Below, one piece after another: positions 1 through 5,394 of a DNA stretch of 5,394 bases. Within the stretch, counting starts at the first letter, position 1. Every line of letters begins with the position of its first letter. Location of the stretch: the NCBI GenBank assembly GCA_007129635.1, contig SKVE01000458.1, forward strand, positions 1 through 5,394, written 5' to 3'. The notes beneath the pieces are model-generated. The model did not search any database. It was not told the DNA's origin and saw only the letters and a program-made list of their open reading frames with translations. This DNA is from Planctomycetaceae bacterium (GTDB taxonomy: Bacteria; Planctomycetota; Planctomycetia; Pirellulales; Pirellulaceae). The translations under genes were made by a program, and so were the position numbers.

Positions 1-45
1 CACCCCAATAGTGTACGATAAATCCGTCATTCCCGCGCTCGTCAA

Positions 46-50
46 AAGGA
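46..50 (+). promoter_or_regulatory. Ribosome binding site of the propeller gene
   Basis: AAGGA lies nine bases before the ATG at 60, within an A-rich run (AAAAGGA). It supports that ATG as the start. A TACGAT hexamer at 14-19 could be a -10 box, but any -35 would fall at or beyond the window edge, so no promoter is called. Confidence 0.6.
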
Positions 51-59
51 ACCACAACG

Positions 60-1424
60 ATGAAGACTCGAATTCGCACCCTGGCCATGCTTCTCGTGGC
101 CCTCCTGCTGCCGTTGGGATGGAGCGATCGGGTGACCGCAGAACTGGTGGAACTGGCTGCCGATGGCGGGTGGGGGTACGCCGGTCACCATGCCTTTCTC
201 GCTCGCGATACACTGTTTTTCTCGTATCTTGATCGTTCGGGTGGCAAATGGGTCGCATCGTACGATTGTCGAACCGGTCGGATCGACCGCAACCAAGTCG
301 GCAAGAGCACCCGCGACCTGCACGGTGCCAACCCTTTGATGATCCGTCCCGATGGCCGGATCCAAGTCTTCATCGAGATGGGCGGGTACTACGACAAGAA
401 GATCCGCTGGCGAGTTAGTACAGAGCCGTGGTCCGTCACCGAATTCGGCGAGCTGCAGGCGAGTGAGATCGAAGGCGATATCATTCAAGGACGCCAGTTC
501 TACCCGATGGTTCATCGGCCGTCAGGCGCGGTTTACCTGATCATCAATGCCCTGCGGGATGGTCAGCTTCGCGAGACCGTCTTGTGGAAATCGCCCGACG
601 GTGGCGATTCCTGGACCGAGGTTCACAGCCTGTGGGGGTTGGGAAAGGGGCTCAGCGGCAACCGCTGCTATTCTCGGGCGTATATGGAAGGTGATCACAT
701 TCATATCGTGACATTGCGAGTGGGATGGAGCGAACCATTGGATGGTCACCGAATCGGACGGTCCGAAGGCGTGTACTACGTCCGTTACGATGTGAACCAG
801 AAGACGTTCTTCCGCGCCGATGGCTCTCGCGCGTTTGGCCTTGCGGACACCCCGTTGTACGAGCCCGAGTCCTTCGACGAGATCTGGAACTGGGACAAAG
901 ATGGCCGTAAGAAGCAGCGGGCTCTTTGGAGCGATATCGTCGCCGACCAGGACGGAAAACCGTATGTGACGTTTTCCGTCATGGATGCAGTCCCGCCAGG
1001 GCAGTCGGCCCTTCACGACGGCTATTGGGCGACGCCGGACGACCGGGGAAAGTGGCGTTATCACCGAGTGGCGACGCTTGCACGCGGTTGGGATAATCTG
1101 CCGGAACGCAAGAACCTTGCCATCGCGATCGACCCGGAAGACCCGAAAACGGTCCTCCTAGCCCACAGCACGTCCGAGCAGGATGATCTTTCACAGATCC
1201 AACGCATGCGTACGCCCGACGGAGGCCGCACTTGGCAGACCGTGACGGTTCTATCCGACGAGGGGCGATTGAGCACGGTTGTCGTGCCCCGCGTGTTAGA
1301 TCGGAGCGTAAGGAAGGTCGACGCCCTGTGGCTGGACGGTCGCATGAAGGGCTGGAGCGACTATCAAACTAAAATCATGATACCCGTCAGCGGATTGCAC
1401 TCGCCAAATCGCAACGGAGGATGA
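60..1424 (+). CDS. Secreted BNR/Asp-box beta-propeller protein (BNR_4-like)
   Basis: This 454-residue protein is probably exported and probably binds or processes a polysaccharide; its substrate cannot be read from the sequence. Residues 1-27 form a signal peptide: basic MKTRIR, a Leu/Ala core, and a likely cut after VTA. The rest resembles the BNR_4 propeller family. It has a histidine-containing strand near residues 86-110 (LHGANPLMIRPDGRIQVFIE), a YPMVHRPSGAVYLI strand at 148-161, and two clear Asp boxes, SPDGGDSW (178-185) and TPDGGRTW (385-392). Asp boxes mark blade turns in sialidase-like propellers, but the sialidase arginine triad is not recognisable. Some polysaccharide lyases (PL24/PL25 ulvan lyases) share this fold, so a lyase is possible but unproven. 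The ATG at 60 is preceded by AAGGA nine bases upstream, and the signal peptide starts there. It converges with dsbD across a 153-base spacer. Coding and fold class are firm; activity is not. Confidence 0.88.
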   Translation: MKTRIRTLAMLLVALLLPLGWSDRVTAELVELAADGGWGYAGHHAFLARDTLFFSYLDRSGGKWVASYDCRTGRIDRNQVGKSTRDLHGANPLMIRPDGRIQVFIEMGGYYDKKIRWRVSTEPWSVTEFGELQASEIEGDIIQGRQFYPMVHRPSGAVYLIINALRDGQLRETVLWKSPDGGDSWTEVHSLWGLGKGLSGNRCYSRAYMEGDHIHIVTLRVGWSEPLDGHRIGRSEGVYYVRYDVNQKTFFRADGSRAFGLADTPLYEPESFDEIWNWDKDGRKKQRALWSDIVADQDGKPYVTFSVMDAVPPGQSALHDGYWATPDDRGKWRYHRVATLARGWDNLPERKNLAIAIDPEDPKTVLLAHSTSEQDDLSQIQRMRTPDGGRTWQTVTVLSDEGRLSTVVVPRVLDRSVRKVDALWLDGRMKGWSDYQTKIMIPVSGLHSPNRNGG

Positions 1425-1577
1425 AAACCGAAAACCAAATCTGACCCCAGCAATGACCCATCCATCACGATTAGTGGCCTGTCTTCGGCCGCCGTATGCT
1501 TGCCACGAATTTCCTCGATGCGCTGGCGTCGAGTGAGTCGGACGGGGATATGCAAAAAACCATCAGCGTTCGTTTGT
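1425..1577. other. Convergent intergenic spacer with a possible mobile-element or repeat relic
   Basis: This spacer separates the 3' ends of two convergent genes and has no complete gene. On the - strand, a frame from about 1567 down to 1425 is open and reads as plausible protein: LHIPVRLTRRQRIEEIRGKH, then an acidic patch, then GSLLGSDLVFGF. It has no ATG; the only start-like codon is a TTG at 1555, without a clear Shine-Dalgarno sequence. It runs on antisense into the end of the propeller gene. The GSDLVFG part is translated from GGGGTCAGATTTGG (complement of 1435-1448). GGGGTCAG(A/G) motifs often sit at the edges of REP/RAYT-type elements, which is background knowledge recalled here and not tested. 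The spacer could therefore be a decayed element, a tiny gene, or ordinary spacer. No U-tract terminator is obvious for either flanking gene. Confidence 0.35.
1514..1533. repeat. Inverted repeat, possible hairpin between convergent genes
   Basis: CTCGATGC (1514-1521) pairs with GCGTCGAG (1526-1533), with one G:T wobble, around the four-base loop GCTG. Placed between two convergent 3' ends, it could act as a shared termination or RNA-stabilising hairpin. No T-run follows it on either strand, so a canonical intrinsic terminator is not supported. It also lies inside the protein-like - strand frame, where it may be coincidence. Confidence 0.3.
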
Positions 1578-4163
1578 TTACGACTCGGAGTCTTCGGCGA
1601 CGCCGCGCGATGGTCCGGCTCGTTCCAGGGCGGAAATCACCTGATCCCTGGTCACCAGGCCATCCAGCAGGATCGGTCCATCGCTGTCCGCCGGATAGAT
1701 GGCCAAAAACGGTACGGTCTGACCGTAGTTTCCCAATTCGAGCAGCAACTGATTGACCTCTTGCGATGTGCGGCGGTGCGTTTTGTCCGCCTTGAGCGTC
1801 ACCACACCATTCTCTAGGACTCGCCGCTTGGTAGCGAACGTGTTGAGTGCCACCGCTTCGTTGGTCTTGCAAGTCAAGCACCAATCGGCCGTAAAATCGA
1901 CCAAGACGGTGCGGCCTTCCTGGCGATACTGCTGCAACCGGTCGGGCGTGTAGGCCTCCCAGGGCAGTTCGGGCGAGTCTTCAGCGACGACGCGCCGTTC
2001 GGCGATCAGGTCGCTGGGCGGTGGCAGAAACGCCAGGAACAGCCAGAACCCAATCAGGCTGAACAACGCTCCCCAACCCCAGTTGCGAACTCGCTTTATC
2101 CGTGTGGCGGTGATCGGGGTCCCGCCGATCACCCAGCAGGTCGCCCCCACCCCGACCAACAGCACGAGGACCGGGATCATGAAACGGTTTTCCATGAAGT
2201 AGAGGATCCAGACACCCGTGCCCATCAAGATGAATCCCATGAATTCCTTCATCGTATTCATCCACTCGCCGGGCTTCGGCAACCACCTGATCAATTGAGG
2301 AAACGCGCCGATGACCAGGTAGGGGAAAGCCATGCCCAAAGCCATCGCGGTGAACATCGAGAAATTCAACCAAATCGGTGCGATCACCGCGATCCCGACG
2401 GCGACGCCGATAAAGGGTCCACTGCACGGAGTCGCCAAGATCGTGGTCAGCACGCCCTTGAAGAAAGCGCCGGCCGGGCCTTCTTGCATCGCCAGTTCGT
2501 TCGCCTTGCCGCCGCCGACGAAGCCGGGGATCGGGATCTCCCAGACACCAAACATGCTCAGCCCCAACGTGAAAACCAGCAACAGCAGGGGGATCGCAAA
2601 CGCCGGATCACCCAGATGCTCGCCCCACGCGAACGTTTGCCCCAATAGATGCAAAATGGCCGCGACGGTGGCAAAGATCAGAAAGACCAACCACATCCCC
2701 AACGAATACCAGACGTTCAAGCTGAAGATCCGCCAACGGTCCTCGCCCGCCTGCTGGACAAAAGCCATCAGCTTCAAACCGATCACAGGCAACACACACG
2801 GCATGATATTCAGGATCAACCCGCCCAGAAAACTGACCAGCAGGCTGAGCCCCAAGGCCAGCGCGGTCAGAACGTACGCGTTCAGCGTGATGTTGGGCAG
2901 ACGGTTATGAGCCCACACGCCGTCGGTCTGTCGGAACCCAAGGCGATTGAAGGTGAAGGCCCAGAAGTCGATCTGCCGCAGATCGATGGGACTCGCTTCC
3001 ACAACGTCGGTGCGCTCGAATACCTTGATCGCCTCCTGCCTGGCTTCGGCCGCGCGAGCGACCGTGTTGTAACCAGCCGCCGAAAACGCCAAAGGCAACG
3101 AGCCCTCGACCGACGGCTGGCCGATCATCACGTCCACTCGGAATTCCGCCGCCAGCGGACGATCACAACTGATTTCCGTACAGGTCTGGTAGCCGATCAG
3201 GCCAACCAGAGGAATCGCGCCGAGCTCGGCATCCTCGGGGATCTGGATTTCGAACGTCCAGGTCACCGTGCCGCCGTGATACGCTACCGGCGCTTGACCC
3301 TCCTCGCGTTTGACGATCGGTTCGCTAGAGGCATGTGCGGGTCCCAATGTCCATGCGGAAGGTTCGGAAAGCACAACCAATGTGGGCTTGGCTACCTCGT
3401 TGGGGTCCTTCTCAGCATAGGCGTAAATTCGCCAATTGTCGTCGCACACGGCCGTCAGAACTAACGTCAAACTTTCGCCCGGCTGAACCACCGCCGGCTG
3501 GACGTAGCCCAGAATCGTCACATGGGATCGGTCCACACGAAACTCGCCATACCTCGGAATGATCGCGGCCATGGCATCCGAGTCATCCAGGACGCCGGCG
3601 AACCGTACGTCCACCGGCCTGTCCATGATCGGGCGACAGCCGATATCGTCATGACAAAGGATGGCGTCCAACAGAGCCTGTACTTCCAGATCCTGAGGGT
3701 CGACACCCTCGCTGATTCGGATGGGCGCTGTCCACGTGATCTGGCCATAGTGCTCTTCCAGCGGGACATCGAATTGATCGACCTCGCGAACTTTCGGCTC
3801 GCGATCTGGGCGGAAAGGCCCGAGGACTTCGATTCTGTCCGAAGCTGGGATCGCGATCTTCGATGGTCCCGGACCGCCTTGCTGACTGAGTGAATAGATA
3901 TGCCAGCCATCGGTGATCCGTGCCTGGATCTGCAGAATCCCCTCGCGAGCGTCCGGCAACAGGCGCAAGGAACCAGACAGTTCCAAATCGCCTTTGGGAT
4001 CGACCGATGCATCGAACCCACCCGGCCCGAACCCTTCGACGACGAACCCGCCCGGTTGCGAGTCCACCGGTAACTGGAATTCCTGTGCTGGCGTGGTACC
4101 CGCCGTACCCATCAAAGCCACCAACAGGGGAACAAAACCAACCAAAGTACGCATTAAAACCAT
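1578..4163 (-). CDS. dsbD: Thiol:disulfide interchange protein DsbD with doubled N-terminal domains
   Basis: DsbD passes electrons from cytoplasmic thioredoxin through the inner membrane to periplasmic disulfide reductases and cytochrome c maturation proteins. The product is 861 residues, against about 570 in E. coli. Residues 1-26 are a signal peptide cut near TPA|QE. Two related DsbD-alpha-like domains follow, at about 75-187 (CHDDIGC, Cys170/Cys176) and 231-343 (CTEISC, Cys328/Cys333). After a linker comes a CcdA-type membrane domain (about 428-715, eight or nine helices) with NIMPCVLP (Cys456) and TPCSGPF (Cys580). The C-terminal thioredoxin domain has ADWCLTCK (Cys762/Cys765) and the cis-proline loop TVPF (Pro818). 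Every canonical redox cysteine pair is present, so the protein should be active. The ATG at 4163 is preferred: GAGGA lies 10 bases upstream and the signal peptide follows directly. The frame stays open to a TTG at 4232, and ATGs at 4190 and 4154 are less well placed. No cytochrome c or Dsb partner gene lies nearby. Confidence 0.95.
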   Translation of the reverse strand: MVLMRTLVGFVPLLVALMGTAGTTPAQEFQLPVDSQPGGFVVEGFGPGGFDASVDPKGDLELSGSLRLLPDAREGILQIQARITDGWHIYSLSQQGGPGPSKIAIPASDRIEVLGPFRPDREPKVREVDQFDVPLEEHYGQITWTAPIRISEGVDPQDLEVQALLDAILCHDDIGCRPIMDRPVDVRFAGVLDDSDAMAAIIPRYGEFRVDRSHVTILGYVQPAVVQPGESLTLVLTAVCDDNWRIYAYAEKDPNEVAKPTLVVLSEPSAWTLGPAHASSEPIVKREEGQAPVAYHGGTVTWTFEIQIPEDAELGAIPLVGLIGYQTCTEISCDRPLAAEFRVDVMIGQPSVEGSLPLAFSAAGYNTVARAAEARQEAIKVFERTDVVEASPIDLRQIDFWAFTFNRLGFRQTDGVWAHNRLPNITLNAYVLTALALGLSLLVSFLGGLILNIMPCVLPVIGLKLMAFVQQAGEDRWRIFSLNVWYSLGMWLVFLIFATVAAILHLLGQTFAWGEHLGDPAFAIPLLLLVFTLGLSMFGVWEIPIPGFVGGGKANELAMQEGPAGAFFKGVLTTILATPCSGPFIGVAVGIAVIAPIWLNFSMFTAMALGMAFPYLVIGAFPQLIRWLPKPGEWMNTMKEFMGFILMGTGVWILYFMENRFMIPVLVLLVGVGATCWVIGGTPITATRIKRVRNWGWGALFSLIGFWLFLAFLPPPSDLIAERRVVAEDSPELPWEAYTPDRLQQYRQEGRTVLVDFTADWCLTCKTNEAVALNTFATKRRVLENGVVTLKADKTHRRTSQEVNQLLLELGNYGQTVPFLAIYPADSDGPILLDGLVTRDQVISALERAGPSRGVAEDSES

Positions 4164-4284
4164 CTCTACAAGATCCTCAGCAAGGCACATGAACGAATTC
4201 TGGCGATCAACCGTCTTCGGGAAGTATATCAATCAGACACCGCAAAGGCTTGTCCCGCGCGGCAACAAATGCCCAGCACAAGCC
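4164..4284. other. Spacer upstream of dsbD
   Basis: These 121 bases lie between the kinase-like gene and dsbD, both on the - strand. Apart from the dsbD ribosome binding site, the only promoter-like element is TATACT on the - strand (complement of 4223-4228). The best upstream partner, TTGCGG, is only 11 bases away, too close for a standard sigma-70 promoter. No hairpin plus T-run terminator was seen after the kinase stop codon. Read-through from the upstream gene and a separate dsbD promoter are both possible. Confidence 0.4.
4174..4178 (-). promoter_or_regulatory. Ribosome binding site deciding the dsbD start
   Basis: On the - strand GAGGA sits 10 bases before the ATG at 4163. Neither the TTG at 4232 nor the ATG at 4190 has a comparable site. 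The residues encoded between 4232 and 4164 are polar and mixed, and would bury the signal peptide. Confidence 0.55.
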
Positions 4285-5268
4285 TCATATTCTGCTTATC
4301 TCTCTCAGATTATCATCGATTCGATGAAGAATGCGGCCGGGATGTTCGAAGACTCGGTTTTCGAGATAGATCCATCGAAGCCAATTCATACCGGACAACA
4401 AGGCTGTTGTGCGGACAAAGATCTCCAGTAAGTACAGTTCGGTGTGATCCAGCCCGCGTTGGTGCTGGTAGGCCTCCAGTCCAGCCCGCCAGGCAGATCG
4501 ATCGCCGCGTACCAAGCTGGCCAGCAGGCGCGCGACATCGCCGACAACGGTCTCTTCGCGCATTGCGCCGAAGTCAACTAAACCGGTCGTTTGATCACCC
4601 GTGAAAAGAACATGGTCATGCCAGACATCTCGCAGGCACGGTTGAAGCATGACGCTCATCCGAGTGGCCTCTACAAGATCAGTGCGGATTTGCGGGGCCA
4701 GTTTTGTGAACGCTTCCAGCAGGGCATGTGCTCGGTTTCGCCGATCGGTGAAAGCATCCTTTTCGGCGGCGATGGCGATGCGTCCAGCTTCACCGGCCAC
4801 TAGCTGATCCAACAGTTCGAGCCGCTGGTTGAGACCTGGCGACGCTTTCCGGGCACTGGGTCCAGCCGCCAGTGCATCGGTCGCTTGGTGAAAACGCGCC
4901 AACAATTGCATGGCCGCGATCAACCGAGGTCGCGTCGGTTGGCGGTGGTAATCCGCCGTTCCGGGCATCCAGGGAGCTAATTCCCAGAGATGGTCTGCTT
5001 GTTGGACCATGGTGCTGCCTTTGCGGGTGACCAGCGGCACGGGAACCTGGGTGACTCCCTGCTGATAGACGTGGCGTACAATCCGATGGATCGATTCCAG
5101 TCGCACGGCCGACGGCTGCTCTGGCGGCCAGCGCCGCAAACATAATGGCGCCGTCGGCGTTTCGATTCGCCAAAACCTTGCGCCGCTAAATCCCCCCGCT
5201 GATCCCAACGATGTGAGGCCAGTTACGTGGACCGAGTAGGCTTGCAGGATCTGTTGCGTTGACGACAT
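4285..5268 (-). CDS. APH-fold phosphotransferase with a variant catalytic loop
   Basis: This 327-residue cytoplasmic protein has the aminoglycoside phosphotransferase/choline kinase fold, which moves the gamma-phosphate of ATP to a small molecule. The acceptor is unknown, and drug resistance should not be assumed. A glycine-rich loop GSAGGFSG (22-29) is followed by a strand CLRRW (43-47), where arginines occupy the region that usually holds the ATP-binding lysine. A hinge-like segment LWELAPWMPG lies at 94-103. The catalytic loop is CLRDVWHDHVLF (211-222) and the metal-binding motif is VDFG (231-234), followed by GDVARLL (243-249). Asp214 and Asp232 align with the catalytic and metal-binding aspartates, but the usual HGDxxxxN becomes LRDxxxxH. 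The length is typical. The ATG at 5268 is chosen, with a weak GGGA 10 bases upstream. A GTG at 5307, with GGA nine bases upstream, would add 13 residues and cannot be excluded. The gene lies upstream of dsbD in the same direction. Confidence 0.85.
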   Translation of the reverse strand: MSSTQQILQAYSVHVTGLTSLGSAGGFSGARFWRIETPTAPLCLRRWPPEQPSAVRLESIHRIVRHVYQQGVTQVPVPLVTRKGSTMVQQADHLWELAPWMPGTADYHRQPTRPRLIAAMQLLARFHQATDALAAGPSARKASPGLNQRLELLDQLVAGEAGRIAIAAEKDAFTDRRNRAHALLEAFTKLAPQIRTDLVEATRMSVMLQPCLRDVWHDHVLFTGDQTTGLVDFGAMREETVVGDVARLLASLVRGDRSAWRAGLEAYQHQRGLDHTELYLLEIFVRTTALLSGMNWLRWIYLENRVFEHPGRILHRIDDNLREISRI

Positions 5269-5300
5269 CACTTGGTGTTCCCAACGTGTTCTGACAGAGT

Positions 5301-5394
5301 CTAGCACTGATAGCTATCCGTGATCTTAGCGAGCCGCCAAGGCGTGAAAAGTGGAGAAATGATGGGCAATTGGTCTTCCAGCGCGCTGATTTTC
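5301..5394 (-). CDS. Possible 3' end of an upstream gene, cut by the window edge
   Basis: One - strand frame is open from the window edge for 30 codons and ends in TAG at 5301-5303. Its product ends in SALEDQLPIISPLF and then WRLAKITDSYQC. The composition is protein-like and about two thirds of third codon positions are G or C. If real, it ends 32 bases before the kinase ATG, or overlaps the alternative GTG at 5307, which would fit an operon. Two competing readings exist. A second - strand frame ends at a TAA at 5326-5328. On the + strand, an ATG at 5362 with GGAG five bases upstream could begin a divergent gene (MGNWSSSALIF). Too little sequence remains to decide or to name a function. Confidence 0.25.
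   Translation of the reverse strand, partial: KISALEDQLPIISPLFTPWRLAKITDSYQC

Noticed and set aside
522..1064. A 180-codon - strand open frame antisense to the propeller gene (also 42-515).
   Set aside because: It lies wholly opposite a gene with a signal peptide, Asp boxes and a good ribosome binding site. Its product has no recognisable domain and looks like the reverse-strand shadow usual in GC-rich coding DNA.
1555..1560. A T-run on the - strand (TTTTTT) about 20 bases after the dsbD stop, as a possible intrinsic terminator.
   Set aside because: No stable GC-rich stem lies directly before it. The nearest palindrome, GACTCCGAGTC at the end of dsbD, has at most four pairs and is too far away.
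2332..3464. Two long + strand open frames (192 and 271 codons) opposite dsbD.
   Set aside because: The opposite strand encodes conserved DsbD membrane and redox motifs throughout. The + strand products are low-complexity and rich in Arg/Gln or Pro/Lys, as expected of shadow frames.
4223..4228. TATACT on the - strand as a -10 box for dsbD.
   Set aside because: No -35 element lies at a workable distance; the best candidate, TTGCGG, is 11 bases upstream, so it is only mentioned in the spacer entry.
4164..4680. A 12-base direct repeat, CTCTACAAGATC, at 4164-4175 and 4669-4680.
   Set aside because: About one 12-base match is expected by chance in a window of this size. One copy is in the dsbD leader and the other is inside the kinase gene, with no shared flanks.
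4285..5268. Reading the phosphotransferase as an aminoglycoside resistance gene.
   Set aside because: The APH fold covers many substrates, the catalytic loop differs from known resistance enzymes, and there is no mobile or resistance context.

Overview
The window is bacterial and fully chromosomal in character. It is moderately GC-rich, judged by eye, and densely coding. It carries three complete genes: one on the + strand, and two on the - strand that converge on it. A secreted BNR/Asp-box beta-propeller protein, a very large DsbD with doubled N-terminal domains, and a phosphotransferase with a non-standard catalytic loop together suggest a planctomycete of the Rhodopirellula/Pirellulales type. 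This assignment is an inference from gene content and protein style; no marker gene is present.

Layout. Positions 60-1424 (+) encode an exported BNR_4-like propeller protein. Positions 1425-1577 are a convergent spacer. It holds no intact gene, but on the - strand it has a protein-like reading frame that ends in a GGGGTCAG motif, so it may be a mobile-element or repeat relic. Positions 1578-4163 (-) encode the transmembrane thiol:disulfide interchange protein DsbD, with all three redox modules and an extra N-terminal domain. Positions 4164-4284 are a short spacer. Positions 4285-5268 (-) encode an APH/choline-kinase-fold phosphotransferase. The last ~90 bases may hold the 3' end of another - strand gene.

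How the genes relate. The kinase-like gene and dsbD lie in the same direction with about 120 bases between them and no clear terminator, so they could be co-transcribed, but no shared pathway is evident. DsbD would carry electrons from cytoplasmic thioredoxin across the inner membrane to periplasmic disulfide proteins. The propeller protein is exported to the same side of the membrane but is convergently transcribed, so it is probably an independent unit. Nothing here looks like a defence system, CRISPR array, RNA gene or intact mobile element. The points most worth a second look are the rewritten catalytic loop of the kinase, the doubled sensor end of DsbD, and the possible relic between the convergent genes.
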